DNA from: JARDZU01 sp963730285
GTDB lineage: Bacteria; Actinomycetota; Acidimicrobiia; Spongiisociales; ZC4RG35
Direction: 5' to 3'
NCBI GenBank assembly: GCA_963730285.1
Contig: CAVSQY010000002.1
Location: 124,001-188,000, forward strand
DNA: 64,000 nt
The position numbers were made by a program, and so were the translations under genes. Numbering within the stretch: position 1 is the stretch's first letter; each line of letters opens with the position of its first letter. Positions 49,867 through 59,464 of this stretch are shown one piece after another. The notes beneath the pieces are model-generated. The model was not told where the DNA came from and did not search any database. It worked only from the letters and a program-made list of their open reading frames with translations.

Positions 49867-51433
49867 TTGCGAACGATGATCTGGCGATCACCGTCGACAT
49901 GGTGAGCCTGGCCCTGTTGATCTCGGCCAGAGAGGCGATGCCTGAGGTCAATTGGGCCAGGACCCGGTACTCGATGCCGGCGTAGACGGGAGTCAGGTGC
50001 GAGAGGAGGCTCGATCGCACATCGGGTATCGGCGGTGTCGAGGCGGTGCGCTCGCCCAAAACACCCAGGATGCCCCCAATTGCCGAACGCTCCTCCGTAG
50101 CGACGCTCGCTCGCGCCACGAGGAGAGCGGACAGGCCAGATGAGATCGAAGTCCGCACATGGTCGAGGCTGCCCAATTCGGACCACCACGTGTCTATCCC
50201 GGACGACACGGCTCTCCGTGCCTCCTCGAGCAGGGCCGTCTTCTCGTCACGGCTGAGATCGGAGAAGCCGTCCAATGAACGGCGGAGGTCGGAGGAGACG
50301 GCCACGGAGATGGCTGATCTGAAGATGAAGGCACTCTTCTCTATCGAGGTTGGTGAGGGAAGGCGGCGCCTTGCTCGCATCGAGACGAGGAAACGGCGAT
50401 CGGACAATGCGGCGAGACTCGATAGGCCGAGAGAGTCGAGGGGCTCCACGACCATCCGCTCTGCGATGCGATCGAGCGCTGGTTTGAAGGCGTCCCGTGC
50501 ATGATCGGATCGACTCGACCATCCAGAGTTGTCATCCTCAACTGTTGCCAGGACATCGGCGGCCTCCTCCATGGCCGTGCGAAGCACCGAGCGAAAGGTT
50601 TGGAGCCTGTCCTGGTTACGCGCCGTGACCACACCGATCAATCGATCGCGTAGCTCCTGAATCGCCGCACCGGGTATCAGCTGCGCCCCTCGCCTCATGT
50701 GCTGCTCGTGCACGACTACCACCTCCGATCGGAGGCCCTCTGTGTCCAACCGCCGGCCGTAGTCGGATATGGCTCCCCCCGATGCCCTGGTCACCCGGTT
50801 CAACACATGGATCACCGATGTTCCCCTCGAATGGGCTCTTCTCAACACCTCCCACGGGACCAGGTCCGCATAGCGGGAGACCGAGGTCACGTGGACAACG
50901 ACGTCGGCGTTGTCGACCATCAGTTCGGCGAGCGCCCGATGGTCTCTCGAGGTCGAATCGATGTCCGGGGTGTCGATCAGTGTCAGCTCATCGAGGATCC
51001 GCGCGCGCCCCGGCACCACGACACAAGTCACCCCGTCGATAACCTGGTAGCCGGAGGCACGTTCCGGGGTCGTGAGCACCACCGGTACGTCAGTGGTTGG
51101 TCGGAGAGGGCCGGCGGGAGTGCGGGCTGCCCCCAGAATCGAGTTCAGAAGTGTGGACTTGCCGGCGCCCGTCGGACCTGCGAACACGACGAGAAGTGGC
51201 GAAGTGGGGTCGGTGGCGCGCGGGATCAGATAGCTGCGGATGGTCCTGATCAGCCGGTCCCGTCGATCGACGGCTCCTCCCACCTCCGGATCAGGGGGCG
51301 GCCCCAATGCGTCGAGGGCGATGGCCAGGTCATCGAGGTCCCGGGCTAGCTCGGCTGCGACGGACTCTGTCACCACCTGGCGAATTGTGGCATGGGAGAG
51401 CCCTATTTTTGCGTCAGCCCGTCCAACCACCAT
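49859..51433 (-). CDS. Dynamin-like GTPase A
   Basis: A 524-residue partner GTPase. VVFAGPTGAGKSTLLNSILGAARTPAGPLRPTTDVPVVLTTPE holds G1 and the switch threonines, LTLIDTPDIDS is a full G3 (DTPD), and HVLNRVTRA replaces NKxD. A long helical region follows (about 250-520). Start ATG at 51433 overlaps the end of the dioxygenase gene by 20 bases; the longer frame to 51535 lies inside the dioxygenase. It is followed at once by GTPase B, and together they look like a two-gene membrane-remodelling unit. Function not proven. Confidence 0.75.
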   Translation of the reverse strand: MVVGRADAKIGLSHATIRQVVTESVAAELARDLDDLAIALDALGPPPDPEVGGAVDRRDRLIRTIRSYLIPRATDPTSPLLVVFAGPTGAGKSTLLNSILGAARTPAGPLRPTTDVPVVLTTPERASGYQVIDGVTCVVVPGRARILDELTLIDTPDIDSTSRDHRALAELMVDNADVVVHVTSVSRYADLVPWEVLRRAHSRGTSVIHVLNRVTRASGGAISDYGRRLDTEGLRSEVVVVHEQHMRRGAQLIPGAAIQELRDRLIGVVTARNQDRLQTFRSVLRTAMEEAADVLATVEDDNSGWSSRSDHARDAFKPALDRIAERMVVEPLDSLGLSSLAALSDRRFLVSMRARRRLPSPTSIEKSAFIFRSAISVAVSSDLRRSLDGFSDLSRDEKTALLEEARRAVSSGIDTWWSELGSLDHVRTSISSGLSALLVARASVATEERSAIGGILGVLGERTASTPPIPDVRSSLLSHLTPVYAGIEYRVLAQLTSGIASLAEINRARLTMSTVIARSSFANA

Positions 51434-52289
51434 CGGGCCGGTCGAACCAGACGTGCACCTGCCCGGTGCCCGTGGCGTTCTCATAGTCCGAGAACAGACT
51501 TCCCGGAGCGATACAGTCGCGGCCGCCGATGGCACCCAGCATCATCAGATAGTGCCCGAACATCCCCTCCGGTGAATAATCGAAGTAGGAGCCCATGGTG
51601 TCGACGATCCTGGCGTGCTGGCCCGCCTTCATCCACTCGATTCGCTCCTCATCCGCTGCACGAGCCTCGGGTGTGATGATGTGGACCGGATCGGACGCCT
51701 CGTGTTTGGCGATTTGCTTCAGCGGCCAGAACGTGTGGCTCATTCCGCCCGAAGCGAGGACGACCGTCCGCCGGTCCAGACGCGACACCGCTTCGCCAAT
51801 CGCCTCCCCCATGACCATGAAGTCATCGGTCTCACCGGTTTGCACCACCGAGACCGATACGACCTTCTCCCCCTTGCGCAGATAGTGCAGGAGGTTGATG
51901 GTGGCGTAGTAGACCGGCAGATTGTCGTCCTCGGAAGCATGGGTCGGGGTCCCCAGCTCATCACCGAGGGTGGCCGCCAACTTGGCCAATTCGGGGTCTC
52001 CTGGATAGTCGTAGGGGATTTGTGCCATCCCGCGCGGGAGCTCGGATGAGGTGAAGACCCCGTGGCGTCTCTTCTGTGCGGCCAGGAGATGCTCGACCGT
52101 TGAAAACCAGTGAGAGTCGATGATGATGATCGTGTCTGGCTGGAGACGATCGAAAACCTCATCGCGGAGGCGAACCAGACCGGGGACCAGGCTGATCTCC
52201 TTGCCCTCGTTCAGCTCGAGCCTCGTTGCCTCATCGAACATGATCGTTGGAGAATGGCTGATCAACCCGGCGCCGACTATCTCACCCAT
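51414..52289 (-). CDS. hpaD: Class III extradiol dioxygenase (homoprotocatechuate 2,3-dioxygenase-like)
   Basis: A 291-residue LigB-superfamily ring-cleaving enzyme, the length of E. coli HpaD. GAGLISHSPTIM gives the first Fe(II) histidine (His12), IIIIDSHWFSTVEH the second (His60), and VVLASGGMSHTFWPL the catalytic region. It probably opens 3,4-dihydroxyphenylacetate (or a related catechol) next to the diol with O2. It has a strong ribosome binding site GAGGAGGAACC before the ATG. It follows the marR gene on the same strand, with a palindromic operator in the gap, which supports induction by an aromatic compound. Confidence 0.82.
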   Translation of the reverse strand: MGEIVGAGLISHSPTIMFDEATRLELNEGKEISLVPGLVRLRDEVFDRLQPDTIIIIDSHWFSTVEHLLAAQKRRHGVFTSSELPRGMAQIPYDYPGDPELAKLAATLGDELGTPTHASEDDNLPVYYATINLLHYLRKGEKVVSVSVVQTGETDDFMVMGEAIGEAVSRLDRRTVVLASGGMSHTFWPLKQIAKHEASDPVHIITPEARAADEERIEWMKAGQHARIVDTMGSYFDYSPEGMFGHYLMMLGAIGGRDCIAPGSLFSDYENATGTGQVHVWFDRPDGGWTG

Positions 52290-52302
52290 GGTTCCTCCTC
52301 GA

Positions 52303-52338
52303 GAGCTCTTTGGCAGGCTGAGCTCTTTAGCTAGCTAA
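52303..52338 (-). promoter_or_regulatory. Palindromic MarR-type operator before the dioxygenase
   Basis: TTAGCTAGCTAA (52327-52338) is a perfect 12-base palindrome. The nine-base direct repeat GAGCTCTTT stands at 52303-52311 and again at 52320-52328. Both lie in the 57-base gap between marR and the dioxygenase start, where MarR-family repressors usually bind. The TTAG-N4-CTAA shape is like known MarR-type sites. Confidence 0.6.
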
Positions 52339-52346
52339 CGAACAGG

Positions 52347-52892
52347 CTATTCGCTCGACGCTCTCGGTGCGATGGAGCCGGGAGTTTCTGCTGTGGCGGT
52401 GACGGTCCTGAGCAGCCTCGCCAGCTCTTTTCTCTCGGTATCGGAGAGTTTCGAGGTGAACTGTGTCTCCAGTCGATTGAATCTCGGAAACAGCCCTTCG
52501 ATCCTGGCGAGCCCGGCGTCGAGAAGCATGACATTCACCCGGCGTCCGTCCTCGGGATGCCTGCTCCGCTCGACCAGCCCGGATCTCTCCAGGGTTGTGA
52601 GCATCCCGGTCAGCGTCCCCTTGGCCAAACCGCAGTCGTCGGCGAGCTCACCAGTTTCACGACCGCCCCAGATCCACAACACGAAGAGGATGGTGAATCC
52701 GCCCCAACTCAGGCCGGCCGGAGTGAGCAGCTCCCTCTCCATCCGATTGCGAACCGCAGTGGCCGCACGATAGATGTTGGACACGGCCAACAGGGCTTCG
52801 AAATCGAGTGGTCGGCCGCCGAGCTTCGATCGAATGTCTCGCTCGGCATCCAACACCACCTCTTCGTCATGATCGCTGAGTGGTTTAGGCAT
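52347..52892 (-). CDS. MarR-family transcriptional regulator
   Basis: A 181-residue winged-helix repressor. The core ETGELADDCGLAKGTLTGMLTTLERSGLVERSRHPEDGRRVNVMLLDAGLARI is the full MarR helix-turn-helix with the DxRxx wing (EDGRR). The first ~30 residues are charged and extra. It is upstream of the extradiol dioxygenase on the same strand and divergent from the aldehyde dehydrogenase at 52929 across 36 bases, so it can control both. HpaR of homoprotocatechuate pathways is a MarR protein, which fits. Confidence 0.9.
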   Translation of the reverse strand: MPKPLSDHDEEVVLDAERDIRSKLGGRPLDFEALLAVSNIYRAATAVRNRMERELLTPAGLSWGGFTILFVLWIWGGRETGELADDCGLAKGTLTGMLTTLERSGLVERSRHPEDGRRVNVMLLDAGLARIEGLFPRFNRLETQFTSKLSDTERKELARLLRTVTATAETPGSIAPRASSE

Positions 52893-52928
52893 CTTCGGAG
52901 ACGGGTCAGCTTATCCTTGGCGGGCACA

Positions 52929-54393
52929 ATGCCCTCACCCAGAGTCGACATCTCACAGAACGCGGTGTCCCCGGATCACTACATCGGGGGCCGCAGGGTG
53001 GCGTCCTCTCACACCTTCGAATCTCGCTCGCCCCTCGACTGGGACTGGTTGTTGGCCGATGTCGCACGCGGTGACTCTCTGATAGCCGACCAGGCCGTCA
53101 CTGCAGCGGTCGAGGCCTTTCCCGCATGGTCCGACCTAGGCCCGAAACGACGGGGCGAACACCTCCACAGATTGGCCGACCTCATAGATGAGAACACCGA
53201 GGCGCTGGCGACGGTGGAGTGTGCCGACATGGGGATGCTCCTCGAGAGCCTTCTGGCCCGCGGGATCCACCGGGGAGCCGAGAACTTCCGGAATTATGCG
53301 GATCTGGCGGCCGGACATGAGGTGAGACGGTGGTCTTCAAAGGGCACCGACAACGAGGTGATCCGGATGCCTGCCGGGCCGGCCGTGATCATCACGCCGT
53401 GGAATGCTCCCTGGATCCTGTCCACCTGGAAATTGGCTCCGGCCCTGGCGGCCGGGAACCCGGTGATACTGAAACCGGCCGAGTGGGCACCCCTCTCTGC
53501 GTCGATGTTGGCCGACCTGGCCGACGAAGCCGGGCTCCCGCCCGGCGTGCTGAATGTGGTCCAAGGGATTGGCGAAGAGGTGGGAGCAGCCCTCGTCTCC
53601 GACCGTCGCGTCCGCCGCATCTCGTTCACCGGATCGCCGGAGACTGCCCGGCACATCGGGGTCGCAGCCGCCAGGAACATCGTGCCCTTCACCGCCGAGC
53701 TCGGCGGGAAGGGGCCGCTCGTCGTCTTCGCCGACTCGGATCTGGAGGCAGCAGCCAGGAAGGCGGCGGGTCAGTACGACGACGCGGGGCAGGTCTGTCT
53801 GGCGGGGACTCGCCTACTTGTGGAGGAGACGGTGCGGACCGAGTTCCTCGAGCTATTCAACCGATTCACCAACCAGCAGGTCCTCGGAGACAGCCGGGAT
53901 ACAAAGACGACCATCAGCCCTCTCATCCACCCGGATCATCTCAGACGTGTCGAGGGGTTCGTGGAGCGGGCGAGGGAACATGGCGACGAGATCCTGCGGG
54001 GAGGGCAGCGTTGGAAGGAGGACGGCCTCTGGTATGAGCCGACGTTGGTCAATCCCGTTTCCAACGACTCCGAGATCGTCCAACGGGAGGTGTTCGGCCC
54101 CGTTCTCACGTTGCAATCGTTTGCCGACGAACAAGAAGCGATCGACCTGGCCAACTCGACGGCGTACGGGCTCTCCGGGATCGTCTACACCGGAAGCGAG
54201 GAACGGGCCGAGCGAGTGGGCCGAGGGATCCGAGCCGGGACGGTCTGGGTGAATACGTTCCTGGTGCGGGACCTGACCGCTCCATTTCGGTGGCTGTCGC
54301 ATCTCGGGCATCGGCCGGGAGGGTGGCGACTACGCCCTCGACTTTCACTCGGATCTCAAGACACTCCAGATCAGCCAGGGCTCGGTGAGCTGA
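52929..54393 (+). CDS. Aldehyde dehydrogenase, probable CHMS/aromatic semialdehyde dehydrogenase, frameshifted near 3' end
   Basis: An ALDH with VIITPWNAPWILSTWKLAPALAAGNPVILKPAEWAP, FTGSPETARHIG, TAELGGKGPLVVF (catalytic Glu) and YDDAGQVCLAGTRLL (nucleophile Cys). In HpaE-type pathways this enzyme oxidises the ring-cleavage semialdehyde. The frame is correct to about 54284; an extra T in TTT (54285-54287) then shifts it. Reading in the next frame restores the family C-terminus (GGCRISGIGREGGDYALDF) to a TGA at 54391-54393. The shift is probably a sequencing or assembly error, as five more sit in the neighbouring gene. Corrected length is about 487 residues. Confidence 0.82.
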
Positions 54394-54396
54394 GCG

Positions 54397-55857
54397 TCAC
54401 GACCAGTCGAGTGCGACGTATTTGGTCTCGAGGTATTCGTCCATCCCCTCGTGGCTCCCCTCACGCCCGATTCCGGATTGCTTTACTCCCCCGAACGGCG
54501 CTGCGGGATCGGACACGAGACCTCGATTGAGTCCGACCATCCCGGACTCGATTGCCTCGGCGGCTCTCAGCCCGCGGGCGAGATCATCCGGTGAACACGT
54601 ACGAGATCAGGCCATGGATGGTGTCGTTGGCCATCTCAATCGCCTCGTCATCGGTCTCAAACGTAACCACCGGCGCAACCGGTCCGAAGATCTCCCGGTC
54701 CGAGGATGCCTGCGCCGGGAGCCACGCCCGAGAGCACGGTCGGGAGCGTAGAAGTAGCCCTTCCGATCCGGGAACATTCCCACCGGTGGCCGCCTTGGCG
54801 CCGCCGTCTACCGCCTCCTGGACCAGATTTGCGATTTCGTCACGTGATCGGCGTTGATCATCGGCCCAACCTGGGTGGAGCGATCGATACCCGGGCCTAT
54901 GCGCAGCGAGCCCATGGCCGCGGCCAGCATCCCGGTGAACTTCTCGGCGATCGAGGCGTGGACGAGGAACCGGTTGGCGGCAGTGCACGCCTCGCCGGCA
55001 TTGCGCATCTTGGCCACCATGGCCCCATTCAAAGCGAGCTCGAGATCGGCGTCCTCGAATACCACAAACGGGGCGTTGCCCCCCAGCTCCATGGACACGC
55101 GCAACACCTGATCGGCCGCAACCTTGAGCAACGACTGGCCGACCTCGGTCGACCCGGTGAAGGAGAGTTTGCGGACCCTCGGGTCTCGCAGCATCGCCTC
55201 GACGACACCTGACGAGCCCCTGGCGACGACGACGTTGACGACACCGGGGGGCAGACCCGCCTCCTCCATCAGGTGGACGACGGCCAGGGTGGTCAGGGGG
55301 GTGTCGGAGGCCGGCTTGACGATGGCAGTGCAGCCGGCGGCGAGGGCCGGGCCGAGTTTTCTCGTGGCCATCGCGGCCGGGAAGTTCCACGGGGTGATCA
55401 TCACACTCACACCCACCGGTTGTCTCATGGTCATGATCCGCTTGTCGCCCGCCGGGGCGGTGCGGATCTCGCCTCCCACCCTCGGGGCCTCTTCGGAGAA
55501 CCACCGGAAGAACTCAGCCGCATACCGAATCTCTCCGAGGGCATCGGAAAACGCCTTGCCGTTCTCGAGCACCACCAACTCGGCCAGATCCTCCTCACGG
55601 GAACGCATCGACTCGAACGTCCGTCTCAGGATCTCTCCGCGCTCTCGGGGCGGCGTGAGCGCCCATTCGGCCCCAGCCCCTGCCGCGCTCGCCACGGCCT
55701 GGTCGGCATGCGTGGCCTCAGCCAGGCCCACCTCTGCGATCACATCTTCGGTTGCCGGGTCGACGACCTCGAGCCCACCAGACCCCACCGACCAATCACC
55801 GCCGATAAAGGGACCGGTCTTGCCGGTCGTCTTCAGCTCATCGAGGATCGATGTCAT
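54397..55857 (-). pseudogene. Succinate-semialdehyde-type aldehyde dehydrogenase with five single-base indels
   Basis: An intact ALDH from MTSILDELKTTGKTGPFIGGD at 55857 through PWNFPAAMATRKLGPALAAG, FTGSTEVGQSLL, SMELGGNAPFVVF and MRNAGEACTAANRFLVH (nucleophile Cys), to about 54842. Then the frame breaks by a missing base at 54841 and extra bases near 54757-54760, 54742-54744, 54701 and 54588-54589. Each piece between still reads as conserved ALDH: DEIANLVQEAVDGGAKAATGG, YFYAP, TVLSGVAPGAGIL, REIFGPVAPVVTF and DDLARGLRAAEAIESGMVGL, ending EYLETKYVALDWS. The indels sum to a multiple of three and span 487 codons. Conserved sequence between breaks argues for base-calling errors over a dead gene. 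Start overlaps the next upstream stop (ATGA). Confidence 0.75.
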
Positions 55858-56660
55858 TGGCTCACCTCCGTGGGAATAGTGCGCTCGAGTGTGGTACCGC
55901 CGCGCCACGAGACGGCCACACGGTGGTAATAGGCCCCGATCACCTCGCCCGGCGTCAGGATGCTCAGCTCATCGCCCGGCGAGGAGAAGACCTCAACGTG
56001 CCCCCGCCCCGACCACACGTCTCCGATCTCACCGTCATAGCCACGCATCGTCACAAGCTCGTCGATCGAGTTTGTGCCATCGGACTCGATCGAGGGCCAA
56101 CGCCGGTTGTGAAGCATGGCGTGGCCATTGACGAATCCCGGGGCCCCGACTTCTCTCTCGAGGGTGACACCGATCTCGGCAAGCCTCCTGTCGCCGGCGG
56201 CGAGACTCGCCCCAAAAACCCCTCCTGACTCGAGACGAGGCCCGGCCCGACCGAGGGCGACCGGGCGAGTCATCCAGATGCTCCCGAGCTTCTTCGGATA
56301 GCCCTGGTGGTATCCGCGAACGAGAGCGAAGTCCTTGTCCACCCAGATGAAGACGCAGCGACTCCATGTCTGATCACGCCACTGACACCTCACAACCGCG
56401 AAGCACTCCTTGTATTGGGACCGAACCGGGTCCGACAACTCCGAGAAGTCGTCACTGCAGCTTTGCCAGTCAGCCCAGATCAAAGCGACGGCACCGGGAT
56501 CATCAGTCGCCGGCTCCACTCCCTCCGGGAGCAGCCCGGAGACCCGGTCGGGATCGGTGCGGTACTCCACCGTGAGCATCTCGCCGGAGTAGTGCCACGG
56601 CGGTGGCGGTATCACCGATGATCGACCACTGGGGGTCTGGGGGAACATGAATCCTTGCAT
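55854..56660 (-). CDS. Acetoacetate decarboxylase-fold protein
   Basis: A 268-residue protein with PPPPWHYSGEMLTVEYRTDPDRVSGLLPEGVEPA at the start and RGYHQGYPKKLGSIWMTRPV in the middle, the substrate loop of the acetoacetate decarboxylase superfamily. The family's Schiff-base lysine would be in the GYPKKLG loop, and both lysines are present. The catalytic role is uncertain, because many relatives act on other keto or dienoate acids. It starts at ATG 56660 (the frame upstream to 56795 overlaps the divergent decarboxylase region) and ends in the ALDH start. Likely an auxiliary enzyme of the aromatic pathway. Confidence 0.78.
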   Translation of the reverse strand: MQGFMFPQTPSGRSSVIPPPPWHYSGEMLTVEYRTDPDRVSGLLPEGVEPATDDPGAVALIWADWQSCSDDFSELSDPVRSQYKECFAVVRCQWRDQTWSRCVFIWVDKDFALVRGYHQGYPKKLGSIWMTRPVALGRAGPRLESGGVFGASLAAGDRRLAEIGVTLEREVGAPGFVNGHAMLHNRRWPSIESDGTNSIDELVTMRGYDGEIGDVWSGRGHVEVFSSPGDELSILTPGEVIGAYYHRVAVSWRGGTTLERTIPTEVSQ

Positions 56661-56748
56661 CAGCCACTTCTCACGACGACATGGCTGATCGTAGATGTCG
56701 ATGTGGGTAGTTGGGCGAACCGGCTCGAGGTTGGCTACCTTGATCGGG

Positions 56749-58128
56749 ATGTCTCGGACACTGGAGCCCGACCGTGAAGAGCGGGCGGAGATCATTTCGA
56801 AGGTTGTCTCCCATCTGCAGGACTACTTCGATCAGGCCGCCGAGATTTCTGCTTCTGGCGAGGAGCTGGAACCGGACCTGATGGTCCACCTGATGGCGCC
56901 CCCTCAAGAGGAGGGCCGCGATCTCGAAGGGATCCTGGCCGATGTCGACGAGGCGGGGCGATCGGGAATCTTCCACCCGTCCGGTGGGCATCTGTCCTAC
57001 ATACCCAACGCCGGCCTGTTCGCAGGGGCGGCAGCCGAGTTCCTCGCCGCCGGCCTCAATCGCTACACGGGTGTTTCGGGGGCTGCCCCCGGCATGTCGG
57101 CGATCGAGCACGGGATGGTGCGATGGATGGCATCTCTGTTCGGGCTCGGCGAGCGCGCCTCGGGCCTACTCCTCTCAGGCAGCTCTCTCGCCAACTTCAC
57201 CGCAATTGTCGCCGCCCGCACCTCGAGGCTCGGTGACGACTTTGGAGACGGGGTGATCTATCTCACACCGCGCACTCATCATTCCCTGGAGAAATCGGCA
57301 CGACTGGCCGGATTTCGACAGGACCAAATTCGCAAGGTGCCAACTGACGAATCGCTACGTATGGACATTGCCGCACTCGAGGAGGCCATAGCCCTGGATC
57401 GGGCCGGCGGGATGCAGCCGTTCCTCGTCGTCGGCTCCGGGGGAACGACGGACACCGGTGCAGTCGACCCGCTCTTTGCCATGGGTGAAGTGACACGGCG
57501 CGAGGGACTCTGGTTTCACATCGATGCTGCCTATGGGGGCTTCTTCCAGTTGACCGAACGCGGTCGCTCCCGGTTGACGGGCATTGGCTCGGCCGATTCC
57601 ATCGCCGTCGACCCCCACAAGGGCCTGTCCGTCCCCTTTGGCGTCGGAGCACTGCTCGTGCAAGACGAGTCATACCTCATCGAAGCCAATCAGGGGCGTG
57701 GCGCATATCTCAGGGAGGAAGACCATTACTCGGGGCTCAGGGACATCTCAGCGCTCGGGCCCGAGCTCACCCGGCCATTCCGGGCCCTCGAGATGTGGCT
57801 GCCACTCCATCTGTACGGGGTGGCCCCATTTCGTGAAGCTCTCGACCACTCACTCGATCTTGCTCGCGCCGCCTTCGTGAGGCTGGAGCGAATCGAGGGA
57901 ATTGACGCGCGGTGGGAGCCCGACCTCTCGATCGTTGCATTCATGTTCGATGACGACGAGCTGGGCCGCCGCGCATTGGAGGCCGTGAACCGGGAGGGCC
58001 GTGTGCACCTCTCGCCAACCACCATCGACGACCGCTTCGTGCTCAGGTTCGCAGTCTTGAACCGCCGCACCACCCAGGATCACATCGACCACGCCATCGA
58101 CATCATCGAGAAGACCCTGATCGGCTGA
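56749..58128 (+). CDS. Group II PLP decarboxylase (aromatic-L-amino-acid decarboxylase-like)
   Basis: A 459-residue fold-type I PLP decarboxylase. FHPSGGHLSYIPNAGLFAGAAAEFLAAGLNRYTG and LLLSGSSLANFTAIVAAR match the DDC/TyrDC family, TPRTHHSLEKSARLAG holds the stacking histidine (177/178), FHIDAAYGGFFQL the PLP-aspartate, and IAVDPHKGLSVPFGVG the PLP lysine (Lys291). Likely substrates are aromatic amino acids such as tyrosine, DOPA or tryptophan; glutamate is the alternative. In this neighbourhood it could make tyramine or dopamine, which would be converted to a phenylacetic acid and then cleaved by the extradiol dioxygenase. Confidence 0.83.
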   Translation: MSRTLEPDREERAEIISKVVSHLQDYFDQAAEISASGEELEPDLMVHLMAPPQEEGRDLEGILADVDEAGRSGIFHPSGGHLSYIPNAGLFAGAAAEFLAAGLNRYTGVSGAAPGMSAIEHGMVRWMASLFGLGERASGLLLSGSSLANFTAIVAARTSRLGDDFGDGVIYLTPRTHHSLEKSARLAGFRQDQIRKVPTDESLRMDIAALEEAIALDRAGGMQPFLVVGSGGTTDTGAVDPLFAMGEVTRREGLWFHIDAAYGGFFQLTERGRSRLTGIGSADSIAVDPHKGLSVPFGVGALLVQDESYLIEANQGRGAYLREEDHYSGLRDISALGPELTRPFRALEMWLPLHLYGVAPFREALDHSLDLARAAFVRLERIEGIDARWEPDLSIVAFMFDDDELGRRALEAVNREGRVHLSPTTIDDRFVLRFAVLNRRTTQDHIDHAIDIIEKTLIG

Positions 58129-58143
58129 GTGGCGGATCGCCCT

Positions 58144-59409
58144 TCAGCTGAGTGTGACTCTCACCGGAAGGTGCTTTACGCCATTGATGAAATTGGAGCG
58201 CAATCGGTCAGGTGGCCCGGTCAGCTCGATGCCCGAGATACGCCGGAGCAACTCCTCGAACACCACCCGCACCTCGAGCCGGGCTAGCGAGGCTCCCAGA
58301 CACACGTGTCGTCCGGTGCCAAAGGTGAGGTGATCGTTGGGGTCCCGTGTGATGTCGAAGGCAAACGGATCGTCGAATACCTCCTCGTCGTAGTTGGCCG
58401 ACGGATACCACATCACAACCCGATCACCCCGGGTGATCCTCTGGCCTCTCAGCTCCACGTCCTCAGCCGCCGTCCGCCGAAAGTGCATGGTCACCGCCGA
58501 CGCTCGCAATATCTCCTCGGTGGCGGAGACCGAAAGGTCACCCGGGTTGTCGCGTAGCCGGTCCATCTGTTCGGGGTGCTCGATCAGGTAGGTCAATCCG
58601 TGGCTGATGGTGTGTCGAGTCGTCTCGTTGCCGGCCACCATCATCAGCGTGAAGAAGTTCTTGAATTCGAGGTCGGTCAGGCGCTGCCCGTCCGGCTCGG
58701 CGGTCAACAGGACCGTGATGATGTCGTCCCGTGGGTCCTTGCGCCGCTCCATGGCAGCTTGTTCCGCGTATCTGAACACCTCCAGGGCAGCCGGGGACCG
58801 GAACGGAAGAAGGCGGTATTCCTCGGTGTCGACCTTGTCGATCACCACCGGCGTGTACTCGGGGTCTGCGTTGGAGATCATTTGATCTCCCCAAGCCACC
58901 AGACGGCCCGCATCGGCCTCGGGCACACCCAGAAGCCGGCACAACAGGCGGATCGGCAGCTGCCGCGAGATCTCGGTGACGAAGTCGAATTCCCCCATCG
59001 GGAGGATGATGTCGAGCACATGGCCGGCGAGGGCCCGGAACGCTTTCTCGTATGTCGCCACTACCTTCGGCGTGAAGCCGGGTTGGACCAAACGGCGCAG
59101 CCGGGCATGCTCGGGCGGGTCGAACTCCATCATCGTCCTCCGCGCCTCGAGCTCGTCCTGTGACATCTGCTCGATGCGTATTCCGCGCGATGCGGTGAAG
59201 CGTTTGTAGTCGCGGCTCACCATCGAGATATCGTCATGTTTGAACAAGGACCAGAACCCCTCGCCATCCTCCTCTGTGACCCATGCCACCGGGCTGGATG
59301 CCCTCATCTCGGCGAATGCGGCGTGCGGGACGCAGCGCACATAGGTGTCGTGCGACGTGATGTCGGCGTCGCTCTCGCCCAAATCGGAGTGAAGGATGTT
59401 GGAGGACAT
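58144..59409 (-). CDS. Cytochrome P450
   Basis: A 421-residue soluble bacterial P450. LMMVAGNETTRHTISHG is the I-helix oxygen-activation motif, EILRASAVTMHFRRTA the K-helix ExxR, and LTFGTGRHVCLGASLARLEVR the haem-binding loop with Cys370. The MMEFDPPEHARLRRLVQPGFTP segment near residue 95 is typical of the CYP107/125/142-like actinobacterial group. It needs separate ferredoxin and reductase, which are not in the window. It is convergent with the decarboxylase gene and divergent from the FAH-family gene. Substrate unknown; possibly an aromatic or terpenoid compound. Confidence 0.92.
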   Translation of the reverse strand: MSSNILHSDLGESDADITSHDTYVRCVPHAAFAEMRASSPVAWVTEEDGEGFWSLFKHDDISMVSRDYKRFTASRGIRIEQMSQDELEARRTMMEFDPPEHARLRRLVQPGFTPKVVATYEKAFRALAGHVLDIILPMGEFDFVTEISRQLPIRLLCRLLGVPEADAGRLVAWGDQMISNADPEYTPVVIDKVDTEEYRLLPFRSPAALEVFRYAEQAAMERRKDPRDDIITVLLTAEPDGQRLTDLEFKNFFTLMMVAGNETTRHTISHGLTYLIEHPEQMDRLRDNPGDLSVSATEEILRASAVTMHFRRTAAEDVELRGQRITRGDRVVMWYPSANYDEEVFDDPFAFDITRDPNDHLTFGTGRHVCLGASLARLEVRVVFEELLRRISGIELTGPPDRLRSNFINGVKHLPVRVTLS

Positions 59410-59464
59410 GGGTCGTTAGGAAGCGAACATAATCGCTCGGGGCCAATGGGTACCGTGTGAACCG

